NCBI GenBank assembly: GCA_022775105.1
Contig: JALFIX010000084.1
Coordinates: 1 to 47,072, forward strand
Reading direction: 5' to 3'
Source of the DNA: Prevotella sp.
GTDB taxonomy: Bacteria > Bacteroidota > Bacteroidia > Bacteroidales > Bacteroidaceae
DNA length: 47,072 nt
The translations under genes and the position numbers were made by a program. Position 1 is the stretch's first letter. Each line of letters starts with the position of its first letter. Below the pieces are notes generated by a model. That model saw only the letters and a program-made list of their open reading frames with translations, was not told where the DNA came from and searched no databases. This document shows positions 35,781 to 46,874 of this stretch, one piece after another.

Positions 35781-35802
35781 ACTAAAACTAGCTCAAATTG
35801 CC

Positions 35803-36921
35803 ATGGACTTGTCATTGTATCGCTACTCTTTGCAATTATCATTGCCGCTGATGCTGTTTTTCGGGTTTCATATGCTCCTTGGCCGTACACCCGAAAAGAA
35901 GATATTTGCTAACTACCTGTTGTCGCGCCGTCTGATTGGCACGGCCCTGCTGATTCTTGCCGCCAACTATTCTGTTCATCTCTTCTATGGCATAAGAATG
36001 AGAAGCGTGAATGCCACCATCTTGATGAACCTCTCAACCTATTTTCTCTGCTATTGGCTTTTCTGCTCAGCAATGATGACCCTTCTCGACAAAGGCTATA
36101 TCACCCGCCGTCGCTTTATAGGCCACATAGCCAGGTGGTTAGGCTACTCGGCATTGTCTTTCATAGTGTTGTTTGCCCCCGACAGTGCCAACGTCCGTCC
36201 GTGGTGTATTGCCGCCCTTGCCGGGTGGCTGGTCATATATGGCTTGACCCTTTCCGCACGCATTCTCCGCACGTATAAACGTGCTATACGAATGTTCGAG
36301 AACACCCATTCCGACGACATTGGATCATATATCCGCTGGTTGTCCGTATTCACCTATTGGGCAATAGGTTACGGCGTTAGTTGCGGCTTGCTCACATTCC
36401 TGCCCGACGAGTATGTGTTTATATGGATTCTCTCGTCCATACCCTTCTATATCTACCTCTATTGCCGCTATCAGAACTACATTCTGTTTTATGAGCTTGT
36501 GGAGAATGCCTTTCGCGAGGATTTCGGTATGCCAGACATAAGTATGGGCAGTTTTATCGACCCGATTGGTACAGAGGATGGTATTCCCATCCATCATCAG
36601 GATATAAACAAGCGTATCCAGCGATGGATTGATGCCGAAGGCTTCCGCAGTTCCGGCATCACCCTAAGTGATTTGTCCTTAGAGGTTGGCACCAACCGCA
36701 CCTATCTCTCACAATACATCAATACAGTCTATGGCATGAATTTCCGCGACTGGATAACCGACTTGCGCATCGAGTATGCCAAGAGTCTTATGAGTCAGCA
36801 TCCCCATATGAGGGTTCAGGAGGTTTTCGAAGCCTCAGGTTTCCAGTCCCTAAGCCATTTCACCCGCATCTTCACCGTCAAGGAAGGTTGTTCGCCCTCG
36901 AAATGGCGAAATAAGAGATAA
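35803..36921 (+). CDS. Membrane-embedded AraC-family regulator
   Basis: The frame is open from 35758, but that part is inside the sdhCAB terminator. The ATG at 35803 (MDLSLYRYSL) is the likely start, giving 372 residues. The first 225 hold about seven membrane helices; the C-terminal third is a complete AraC DNA-binding domain with HTH 1 at about 284-306 (LSDLSLEVGTNRTYLSQYI) and HTH 2 at about 336-358 (VQEVFEASGFQSLSHFTRIF). A DNA-binding domain tethered to the inner membrane implies a signal sensed in or near the membrane. It precedes the choloylglycine-hydrolase-family gene by 160 bp; whether it controls that gene is unknown. Confidence 0.85.
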   Translation: MDLSLYRYSLQLSLPLMLFFGFHMLLGRTPEKKIFANYLLSRRLIGTALLILAANYSVHLFYGIRMRSVNATILMNLSTYFLCYWLFCSAMMTLLDKGYITRRRFIGHIARWLGYSALSFIVLFAPDSANVRPWCIAALAGWLVIYGLTLSARILRTYKRAIRMFENTHSDDIGSYIRWLSVFTYWAIGYGVSCGLLTFLPDEYVFIWILSSIPFYIYLYCRYQNYILFYELVENAFREDFGMPDISMGSFIDPIGTEDGIPIHHQDINKRIQRWIDAEGFRSSGITLSDLSLEVGTNRTYLSQYINTVYGMNFRDWITDLRIEYAKSLMSQHPHMRVQEVFEASGFQSLSHFTRIFTVKEGCSPSKWRNKR

Positions 36922-36999
36922 GAATATTCTAAAAAATTTGCCTAAACAACAAAATTATTTGCCTACTCAACAAAAATGTCATGAGAAGGCATATTTTCA

Positions 37000-37031
37000 C
37001 TTGTTTCATTCTTTATTTTTGATTATATTTG
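37000..37031 (+). promoter_or_regulatory. Promoter of the choloylglycine-hydrolase-family gene
   Basis: CTTG (37000-37003), a 20-bp spacer and TATATTTG (37024-37031) fit the Bacteroidetes pattern with one mismatch. Initiation near 37038 rules out a translation start at 36938 and supports the ATG at 37082. Confidence 0.65.
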
Positions 37032-37081
37032 CAAGCGAATTACGATTCGTAAAGATACAATTATTATTAATCAATAAAAAA

Positions 37082-38326
37082 ATGAAGCTTATGAAAAAGG
37101 TAACAAAACACTTGAATGGCATAATCAATGCCATGGTGAGATGCCAACTTTATGTTGCATCAGTTGCAATGATGATGTCGCTAACAGCTTGCAGCGACGA
37201 TGATGAGCCTGCATCAGGACCAACTCCCACCCAAAACGAGGCCAAGCTCGTTCTCGACAAGGACAAGCTGGCGATGATTTATTCCCTGAGAGACCTTGAA
37301 GGCAACAAGGGACGTATCTATGAGATGGACTACACCGTGGATTATATGCTCGACAAAGCATTGAATTTCGGTATCGACGGCACAGATCGCCTGAAGATGT
37401 TTGTGGCGTTGAACCTCATGGACACTATTATTTCAACCAAGAGCATGAATATCTCCTATGATGCCGGCTGCAGTGCCTTTGCATGTCCCGACAAGACATC
37501 AGGTGATTACATTATGGGTCGCAACTTCGATTTCAACCACAAGGACAAGAATTCAAATCGTATTATGATTCCCGTGATAGCTGTCCACACGGCTCCAGCA
37601 GGCGGCAAGAAGTCAGTGTCCTTCGTCGATGGACAGTTCGTGGATTATAAGAGCGGATTCTACACAGATGGCGAGTCAGACCTCTCGATGCTTATGGCAT
37701 TGCCATATCTTTTGCTCGATGGAATCAATGAAGATGGCTTTGCAGTGAGCGTTTTGAAGCTTGACGGCAATCCCACCCAGCAGCAGGAAACAGGCAAGAA
37801 GAAGATATTCACAACAATAGCTATGCGAATGTTGCTCGACAGGGCATCAACGGTCAAGCAGGCATACGCTATGCTTAAAGAGTTTAACATGTGTATGGAC
37901 AGGGATTCGGCAAGCTATCATTTCTTCATGGCCGATGCCACGGGTGACTATGCCATTGTGGAATACACCAACAACAACCTTAAGGATTATCCGAGAGACA
38001 TGGAGGTTCTGACAGGTAACGACACACTCCGTTGTGTAACCAATTTCTACGTATCTCCCACAATGGGTGAAACGGAACATGGTATGAAATTCTCAGACCA
38101 CGGAATGGACCGATATCTTGATTTGAGGAAAGGATTGCTGGAGCATAATTATGTAATGACTCCCGAAGAAGGTATGAGCCTTCTGAAGCAAGTTGCACAA
38201 GGGCCTGAAAGCCAACGCTCTACAGGATTCACCCAGTGGTCGGAGATCTTCAATCTCACCAAGAAGAAAGTAACAATGTCAATACTCAGGGAGTGGGACA
38301 AGAAATTCTCGTTTGAAGTCAGATAG
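37082..38326 (+). CDS. Choloylglycine hydrolase / linear amide C-N hydrolase family lipoprotein
   Basis: From the ATG at 37082 the product is 414 residues. It has a lipoprotein signal (lipobox LTAC, Cys37) and an N-terminal nucleophile hydrolase domain. The probable nucleophile is Cys130 (GCSAFA), followed at family spacing by Arg147 and Asp150 in GRNFDF, corresponding to Cys2, Arg18 and Asp21 of bile salt hydrolases. About 90 residues lie between the lipid anchor and Cys130, so either the chain is cut before Cys130, as in acid-ceramidase/NAAA-type relatives, or the enzyme is inactive. Substrates of the family include conjugated bile acids, penicillin V and N-acyl amides. The substrate here is not determined. 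Confidence 0.85.
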   Translation: MKLMKKVTKHLNGIINAMVRCQLYVASVAMMMSLTACSDDDEPASGPTPTQNEAKLVLDKDKLAMIYSLRDLEGNKGRIYEMDYTVDYMLDKALNFGIDGTDRLKMFVALNLMDTIISTKSMNISYDAGCSAFACPDKTSGDYIMGRNFDFNHKDKNSNRIMIPVIAVHTAPAGGKKSVSFVDGQFVDYKSGFYTDGESDLSMLMALPYLLLDGINEDGFAVSVLKLDGNPTQQQETGKKKIFTTIAMRMLLDRASTVKQAYAMLKEFNMCMDRDSASYHFFMADATGDYAIVEYTNNNLKDYPRDMEVLTGNDTLRCVTNFYVSPTMGETEHGMKFSDHGMDRYLDLRKGLLEHNYVMTPEEGMSLLKQVAQGPESQRSTGFTQWSEIFNLTKKKVTMSILREWDKKFSFEVR

Positions 38327-38361
38327 TTACTGTCATATAACGATTTGCTCAAATAGAAAAG

Positions 38362-38400
38362 AAAAAGGGTCATGGGTGTCAGAAGCCCATGACCCTTTTT
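38362..38400. terminator. Bidirectional terminator
   Basis: A perfect 15-bp stem (38362-38376 with 38386-38400; AAAAAGGGTCATGGG on the left) with a 9-nt loop is flanked by A5 and T5, so it can stop transcripts from both the plus-strand hydrolase gene and the minus-strand giant gene. Confidence 0.9.
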
Positions 38401-38420
38401 CCGTTTAGTATTATTATGAT

Positions 38421-41400
38421 TTATTTGATGACAACCTTCTCCACTTTTCTGTTTTCACCCGTAGTGAAGTGGAAATATACTCCAGGAGTGGTTGGCTTCT
38501 CGTTTATCATTACACCACCAACTGTGCACCATACATCCTTTCTTATATTAGTGCCGATGAAGTTGATTCCAGTATTGGCTGAACCATTAGTGAAGTCAAT
38601 GTCAAATGGAGAGCCTGGATTACCCACGATTCCATCGTCCTCATAATTGATGGTGATGTCAGATTTGATGATTCCATCGTTATATGGGATGTAGAACGAG
38701 AGTTCCTCATTGGCACTTCCCGGAATGGTGAGGTATGCCAATCCTTCGCTGTCAGTGAAGCTTGCCGTGCGACACTCTTCCCCTGCAAAAACGCCGATTT
38801 CAACGTTGGCAATAGGCTTTAAGTCATAGATGACACAAGCTACAATCGTCATATTGCCCGGATACATGCTGTTGTCAATAGGCTTGAAGATTCCGCTATG
38901 TTGCTCAGCGGCCCTCATTGCGCTAAACTGTTGTGCAGTAGCCGTGGGATAGTTAAAGGATAGTGTGTCAGTAGCATTGCTCTTGTACATATATCCCTGT
39001 CCCGGTGTCAGAGCCTTCAGCGAACCGCTCCATTCATATCCGTCATATATGGCAAAGCCCTGCTTGCCCTTCACCAGGTCACCGTCTGTCGGGTTGAGTC
39101 CTGCAAAGCCGTCAGTCACGCTGACAATGTAGTTTTCGTTGAATGCAATCCAGTTCCATCCGTTCACCACTCTGATAGTCTTGTCTTCCTTGTCGGGTCT
39201 TGCACCTGTGATGCTCAATGTCTGTGGCAATAGCATCATTACCTTGTACATTTCCCTGTTGTTTAGCGAGTCAAGTTTGCCTTTCCAAACAAGTTGGTAG
39301 TTCATTAGCGATGCATTCTTGTTCTTGATGAGGACAGTCTCTTTCTGTATGTCTTTCATCACCGCCGGCACGCTCATGTCTTCAGGCTTAGCTGCCAGTG
39401 ATATCCAGTTCCATCCAGCGTTCAGAGCAATGTCTTGCTGTATGATGTCAAGCGCATTGAGTGTGATTGGCTCACTGAACGACCCATAAATGGCATTTGA
39501 TGTGAATGTTACCTTTTGGCTTGTTTCCACCGAAGGCCAGATGATTCCTGTGCTGGCATCGTAGATTCGGAATTCGACATTCTTCTCCTTGTCACTATTG
39601 ATTTTATTTACATTTCCATAAATGTCAAGTGTTACATAGTATTCATCATAGCGTTTGCTGTAGGTGGGCTTTGCTACTCCTCTACATTCTCCGTCTATGA
39701 ATGCAGCCACGATGTCGTCCGGGTCGTTCGAAGGAACACCATGAACGGAGGCAGTACCCACAAGACTCATTGACGTTTCATAGCGTCGTGTATCCACGGT
39801 CCAGTCGGGAATGTCGCCCGTTACGGTGATGTTCATGGCGAGAGGCAGTGCGATGCCGTCGCCGTTGGTCAGGTAGATGGTCTCGGCATATTTTCCTATT
39901 GGACAGGACTTGCCCACGGTGAACTCGATGTCCGCTGATGTTAGCGGGTCGATGATTCCGTTTTCTGCATTTGCCTTGAGCCATTGCGGCAAACCGCTGA
40001 GATTCCATTCTTGTTGCGAGCCGCCCTTATTTGATACAGTGGCAATAAAGGCGGTTTCATCGCCGGCTTTCTGTGTAATGTCCACCTTGTTTTCCGCCCA
40101 TTCCAAGCTGTTGCGGCTTACGTATGCCGACCAGCAAACGGGGTTGCTCCTGTTGCCGTTGTTGTCGATTACGTTCTTCACCTTAAGGTTTATTGTACAA
40201 CCTTCGATGGCGGCAGGGTCTTCGTCGATGGTGATGACCACCTTCTCGTTGTTAGCCGTGAATGAGAACGCCACGTTGCTCTCTTTGGGTGCTGGCTGCA
40301 ATGCAGGGGCGTCATCGGTGAATGCAGGCTTGTTGTCTCCGTATGAGATTCTTCGCGTTACACCGTTATATACCAGACTGGTGTCAGTTGGTACTGTCAC
40401 TATCTGGCTATAATCATCTATTGTCTTGTCTTCAAACGGGAAGTATGCCACGAGTCCGCTTTCCTTTCCCGTTAGCCTCAGTTTGCGGTTGTTGGCGAGA
40501 GTCTTGGCGTCCATTGTGGCGTTCCATATTCTCACTTCATCAATAAAGCCGGTCAGATGACGGTCAATTTTATTGTGATGTGTGTGGCTCTCATCCATTG
40601 AGTATCGTGCTCCAATCAGTATTGAGTCGCTGCTTTGTGAAGCCACGTTGCGTGAGGAAGTAGTGAATGTACGTTGGCCATCCACATATACCGATGTGCT
40701 ACCGGAACGCAGGATGTTCAGAGCGAGATGATGCCACTCGTTGTCGGCAAGACTTCTTGTTCCGGCATCGTAGTTATTGTCCGTATAAGTACCGTCGCTG
40801 TTGTATGTTTGCGATGTGAACTTAAGCATTCCTTTGCTGTCGAGCCACAGTCCAGTCTTGCCCAAATCCAAAAGCTGTGCTTCACCAGTCTGCTTTCCGG
40901 CCTTAAACCAGAACTCAACAGCTTGGTTATCCTCTTCAGATACAGCGAGGTCGCTCGTGAGGAAGAGCAGCGGAGCTTTGCCGTCCAGTGCCGCAGCCTT
41001 GTTCTCGTTGTTGATGTACCATGATTCACCTGTAGATGTGAGATGGCTGTTGCGTGCATAGTCGGTGATGACGCGTCCCTCTCCCTCGTTCATCTTCCAG
41101 TAGCCCATCAGGTTGGCAGTAGCGGGCGATTTGGTCTTTTGTCGCTCCAGTTGTGCCTTGGCGTTGTCGTGAGCCACGTCCCACAGCGTGAGTTCGTGTA
41201 TGGCTCCCGTCATACCCTCTCCTATACTCAATGTGCCTACACCTTCGTATGCCGTTACAGTTTGGTCTATAAACAGTGGAGTAGTGTTGGCGGCTTCCGA
41301 TACTGTGGCATTGATTACTCCTCCCTTATCTTTAGGTTTATAGCTTACGGTGAGGTAGCACCACAAGTCCTTAGGCATGAGTTTCTCCGAGGTGTAAGTC

Positions 41401-44400
41401 TCGTCTCCTATTGTTATCTTGAGGTGCCCGTCATTGTCCGTTGCGAGTATGAACTTTTCCTGTCCGTTTCCGTGTGAGAGTATTGTTCCAGCACTCTTGA
41501 CGAGCAGCCAGCAGTCGGCAGAGAAGCTCTTTCCTGCCAGTGGGATGTCGGCTTCCGTCTGGGCTGTGCGTTCCTCGCCTTGCAGGGCCAGTGCGGTGTT
41601 ATGTTCAATCTGTGCACCGTTCAGCACAGCAGTCACCTCAAAGTTGGTTCTGCTTGCCAATGCCCCCTTCACAATTTCCTCGTCGAATGTGATGCTTATG
41701 TCGTCACCTATGCCGAGTATGCCGTCCGAAGGTTGTGGCAGTCCGAGTGGTTTGGGTTTCACCATGTCCTTCACGATGGCTATCTCGTTGCTTGACACGG
41801 TTATTTCCTTATCGCCGTATGTGCTCACCGAGAGTACTCTGAAGCGATACTCTCCATCGTTGTGCCCGTGCATATTGTATTTATAGGTCACCTTGGCGGT
41901 TTGGGGCAGTTCTTCCTGGTTGTTGCCCTCCACCTTGGTTGAGTCTATCATATATTCCCTCAGCGTTACCCAATCGGTGCTTCCTGGTGCAAACTCCTGC
42001 ACTCGGAATGATTTTAGATTTGTGTATTTGCGGTCAAACTGGTCGAACGTGATGTTCAGAATATCACCGTTGACGTTGTTGATGACATTCTTGTCGAGAG
42101 CCATGCGCACGTCAGACGATGACGGTACGAACTGAGCTGAAACGTATGCCGTGTCGGCAATCACAGCCCATATTCCCGTCGGGTCGCATTGTGTCTGCGA
42201 TGCCAATACCACTGCGATATTGTCATAGTTGAGAATACTTTTGTCCGACTGCTCCAGATACAGTGTCTTATAAACCGTCTCCGTGGCAGGAATCTTGATT
42301 ATTCTTCCTTCGCCTGTGATTGGCAGTCCGTCCATAGATAGGATAGCACCGTTCTTGTTGTATTCATCAGGGATGATTAGCTTGTAATACAAGTCCTTTT
42401 TGGTTTCGGAGATGTTGCTCAGGCTAAGTATGTACTTGGCGGCAGTGCCACTTGAAACATTACTTGCAATCGAACTCTTTAGTGTATCCACCAAGATATA
42501 CGGCTTCTCAATCTGCATGGTTGCTTCCATGATGACGTGCTTTCCTGGTTCATAATAAGATGTTTGCACTTTCCCCTCGTAGGGTGCTGAGGTTTGACCG
42601 CCTCTTGTACGGAAGATGGGACCCCATCCATCATAGTCATAAACATCAACCGAAAGAGCATCGCCCACGTTGTCTTGTAGGGTATAGCTAAAGGTTGTTG
42701 TCTCTTTGGTCGTTGATATGTCAGTTCTGTGTGAGCCACCACCGGTTTTTGTTTCAATGCTTGTTTCAAAACCAAATCCGTTGACAGTCATACCTGTGGC
42801 GAATCTCCCGTGGAATACTCCAGTTTCAGTTTCGTCATGCGTTTTCGTTTTGGTAGTGTCGGTTGTATGTGTCATAGTAACCGTGGCACCACCGTCGAAC
42901 GACAAGTTGTCAGTGAGGCATGAATCTCTTTTTTCATAACTATTAACCTTCTGCCTTTCGTTGTTGGCAAGGTGATGGAGCCAATTTTTGATTGAACTGT
43001 TGTATAACATAACCGAATCTACCACCATTTCGTCTGAACTAATATTTGATGGTAATACCATACAGTAAGATGGTCCGCAGGAAGAAGGAATTAATTGCGG
43101 ATTATCTCTTTCCCATACTTTGTCATCATTGTCAGAACCGAATCTTTCATCGTCTTTGGTGAGCGTTGTGATATATACAGTTTTATCTGTTTTATTCTTG
43201 TATCCAACTGTGTCCTTAACTGTTGTAAGTAAGGCATTCCTCAATTTGCGCAGATTTGGAATTATGTAACGCTCTATCTCAAAAGCCGAGTATTGGAAAC
43301 TGGTTCCATAGCTTAGTCCAGATGTAGTCACTTCACGACAAGCTAATATGGCAGTATCATTAATACTTGTGAAATCTCTATATAGTCCAACTTCGTCTGC
43401 CTTTCCGAAAATAATATTGGTTGATGTGCCAATGAATACATCACCTTTAGCTCCAACATATTTTGGATCGGACGAAGTGGATATTTTGCGCTCAATGGTT
43501 GTGGACTTAGTCCATGATGATGAATTTTCACCTTTTGATGTCTCAATTGCACCAACCACATTGTCGTATTTGAGATCTTGATTTTGATCCAAAGAAAAAC
43601 CTACACCTTGTAATGAAATCGTAGTTTCAAGACCAAGCTTCATTGTCGTAGCAGCTTCAAGTTCATGAGTCCATACTTTGCCGTATGAATGATATTTGCT
43701 TGTAGTTGTACCCTTAGTCCAACTTGCACTTGAATAAGAACCAGGAGGGTCGCGGAGAACCATATCAATCAGGCTTGGACCCTGTGTCACAAAATTGTTG
43801 CCTGTTGGCAATGCACCAAGTATGATGGCTTTCAGACCGTTCTCTTTCCACTTATATGTCTTTCCGTCAATTTCATAATAGAATTGTATTGCTCTTGAGT
43901 AGTCATCAGAGATATTAGGCAAACCTGCCATCCATTCATAGGTGTATTTTCCTAAACTGTCAAGTTCAATAGTGTTTTCCTTCAACTCATGTACAGTGCC
44001 AGGTTTTTCCCCTATTTCATTATCCTTTTTGTAAATCACTTGCTCTGCTGCAAGTGCATTACTTATGGTGACAGGGAGTCCACTGAGTTTCACAATGTCA
44101 GTGGGATGTTTCCCATCTTCTGTGATGTCATAGTTGGTATATTGTTCGTATGCCGAGATATTGAAAGTGTACCAACAAGTTGACTCAAACAATGGGAAGT
44201 TGTAGTTGTATGTAACCTCTTCCTTGCCTGATTCTGTGGTGGTAATCTCGTAAACGGGTACTGTGAGTTCACCAATATTATCACTGACTGTATAAGAGCT
44301 AATGCCGAATACATCAGGCTCGCAGTCTTTTTGTGTTACTGAGAATATGGCAGGAGTATGATAGCTTTTTTTTAAGGCAGTGTGATATATATAATATTGC

Positions 44401-46807
44401 ACATTATCTTTATCATATTCCAATGAGTCTATATTCTCAGTAATAGGATTGGTCAAATCAACCTTGTCTGACTGTATAATAAAGTTGTCATAGTCAGGAT
44501 TCTTTTCATTGACGAATCTCACGTAGTCCAGATTGTAATACAACGGCGGAAGCAAAGCCGAGAACTCTCCTGTTTCGGGGTCTGTTGTGATGAAGACGCT
44601 TTGACACGTATCTTTAGCTCCTATAAATGCCTTGCTTTTGATGTTCACAGTTTGCGACTTGACATCAACCGTATTGTCGTTTATGTCGAAAATTCCGTCA
44701 TTCTCTTTTGCATTGAGGAAATATTTCTTATTCGGGTAAGTCAGTTTTATTTCAGTCACGCCGATATTGTTTTTGCTTTGCTTGAATCCCAATGGCTTTT
44801 CTGCTTCTATATTGCCACCAACGACGCGTCCAGTGAAGTTCACCAATGTGTTATCAAGGAAGGATATATTACTTCTTTCCCTGTCAAACAGCTCCATGAT
44901 GCCCACGTTGTCCTCATCCTTTGGGAATCGTCCCTGGTTGACGAACGTGTGTCCGTCCTTCTTCACCTCAATATAGTGATTGCCTATGGGTACACTTACC
45001 TCGAAGTTTCCATCAATGTCGGTCATGACGATACTGCCGTTTTTGCTTGCTGGCTTTCCGTCTATATATACAATGCAGTCCTCCACGGGGATGGTAGTGC
45101 CGGCGAATCGTACAGAACCCGTGGTCTTGAACGAAGACTCATCGGTGAAATCCACTCCGCTATATACCAGTGACGAACCACTGACAAAACGGCTGGCTTT
45201 CATCGGCGAGAACGAGTGGACACCCATGGATGGGATGATGCTATATGTTGTGCCGTCGCCCGAGAATGGCACTCCGCTGATTGTGTAGTTGCCGTCATCA
45301 TCGGTGAATCCGCATACTGAGAGCTGGGACTCGTATGGTACATCGTTTGTCACATTCATACTCTTGATTTCACCATGGTTGCCGTTTGCCTCCCCGTCAG
45401 TTTTCGAATAGTCGTATGCCCACTTCTGTCCAGTAATGCCTTCGTCCAACTTGTAGTATACGTATAGCCCATCTTCTGAGCCAGAGAGAATGCGGTTGTA
45501 GTTGTTCTTCACTTCCTCTTCGGTCAGAGCCTTTGTCCAGAATCTACATTCATCTATTACCCCAGAGTATTGCACACTATCCTTGTTTCCGAAAGATATG
45601 AACCTTTCTGTGACATCCTTGTCAAGTTCCTTTGAATATCCAATGTTTGCAGATTCAGGGTTGACAACCTGAGATGTCATTTCGCCTTTGTCGTCAATCA
45701 GGCGCAAGGTGTAGGAGTTGTCTTGGTTATATGCCAATGAAATGTTATAGAAGATATCCGGCTTTATTTTACACTCATTGAAATTCAGGTACGTCAGTTC
45801 GCTAAGCTTACCTTTGGGGAGACCCACAGATATAGTACTGTCGTTATTAACACGCGCATTCATGAAGTTGGTTGAGAAGAATCTTGCAGTTTGTGGTATG
45901 GCATCTTTTATCTTCAGATACATCTGCATGGTCCATGGCGTGGTGAAGCGCGAGACAAACTTGTCTTTATCGGATGTCTTGTCAAGATATATATACGACT
46001 GCGAGTCCTTTGCCTCCATTCCGTGGAATGGCTGCAATGACAGGTCGCTGCCAGAGCTTTTGTCCAGTGTGACTTTTACACCAGCCACGGCAGTTCCTGT
46101 GCCGAATGATACTCGTCCGCTTATTACTCCAGTTGCCAAGGCAAATCCGTCGGTTGATTTGCTGATAAAATATTGTTTTTCTTCACTGCAATTTCTTTCG
46201 CACGACACCTGGTATTCATAATAAGCCCCTGTCTGTGCAGTGACATCATCATAAGTATAGTGATCTGATGTGCCTGAAATATTGTAGATTTCAGTGAAAT
46301 TATTCTTACTTCCCAGCAGTCGGCGCTCAAGTATGAATTTCGATGGTGTATTGTCAACTTGTACTACATCCCAGGACAGTTTAACTAGTCCTTTGTGTGT
46401 TCCACGGCTTGCCGTGAACCCCGATATTGTGGTAGCACCGTTGATACCACCTGTTGCAATATTCGATTCAAACGTGTGATTGTCCTGCGCAACGATGGTG
46501 GCCTTGTATTCATAGGCTGTGCAGGCATTTCCAATTTCTTTATCAGTATATTCAATATTAGTTGTTTTATCATCGATTGATATTGTTTTTAATGTCTCCC
46601 ATCCTGAATCGTCTTCCTTTCCTGTTGCCTCACGTTTAAGTAGTTTTATAGTGTAACTGGCATTGTCTACGGTAGAATAGCAATGGAATGTGCATTTGAT
46701 TTCTATTGAGTCGTTTAAGTCATTGGTTGCAGTCAAACATTGATCTTGGAATGGGCTCACCCTTTCCATTTTAGCTTTTACAGAACATTCCAAGCCAGTG
46801 CTTGAGG
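38421..46807 (-). pseudogene. Giant multi-domain LamG-repeat surface protein, N-terminus removed by IS66
   Basis: About 2,790 residues remain. No signal peptide or ATG is found at the 5' end; the open frame (first start-like codon a TTG at 46793) continues directly into the IS66 end at 46808, so the first part of the gene is missing. Visible parts: fibronectin III-like repeats, a CarboxypepD_reg-like domain near 220, a LamG/concanavalin domain at about 284-458, another CarboxypepD_reg-like domain at about 553-620, LamG-like domains at about 1751-1901 and 1948-2120, and a C-terminal tail (GVMINEKPTTPGVYFHF...KVEKVVIK) like type IX secretion sorting ends. It was probably a secreted adhesin or glycan-binding protein. 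No catalytic motif was recognised. Confidence 0.75.
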
Positions 46808-46841
46808 GTAAGCGTCTCCACGAAGACGTATTGCGTATATC

Positions 46842-46874
46842 AAAAAAACCGCTAAGAGGCGACTTAGCGGTTTT
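46842..46874 (-). terminator. Terminator of the IS66 transposase gene
   Basis: AAAACCGCTAAG (46845-46856) pairs perfectly with CTTAGCGGTTTT (46863-46874). On the minus strand the stem is followed by a T-run. The transposase stop codon is inside the stem. Confidence 0.85.

Noticed and set aside
35758..35802. Upstream extension of the AraC-family regulator
   Set aside because: The extension starts with TTG inside the sdhCAB terminator stem; the ATG at 35803 begins directly before the first membrane helix.
36938..37081. Upstream extension of the Ntn hydrolase
   Set aside because: It would bury the lipoprotein signal 85 residues into the protein and start before the promoter at 37000-37031.
37082..38326. 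Naming the gene as bile salt hydrolase
   Set aside because: Family membership and active-site spacing are visible, but the lipobox and internal Cys differ from known BSH; substrate cannot be assigned.
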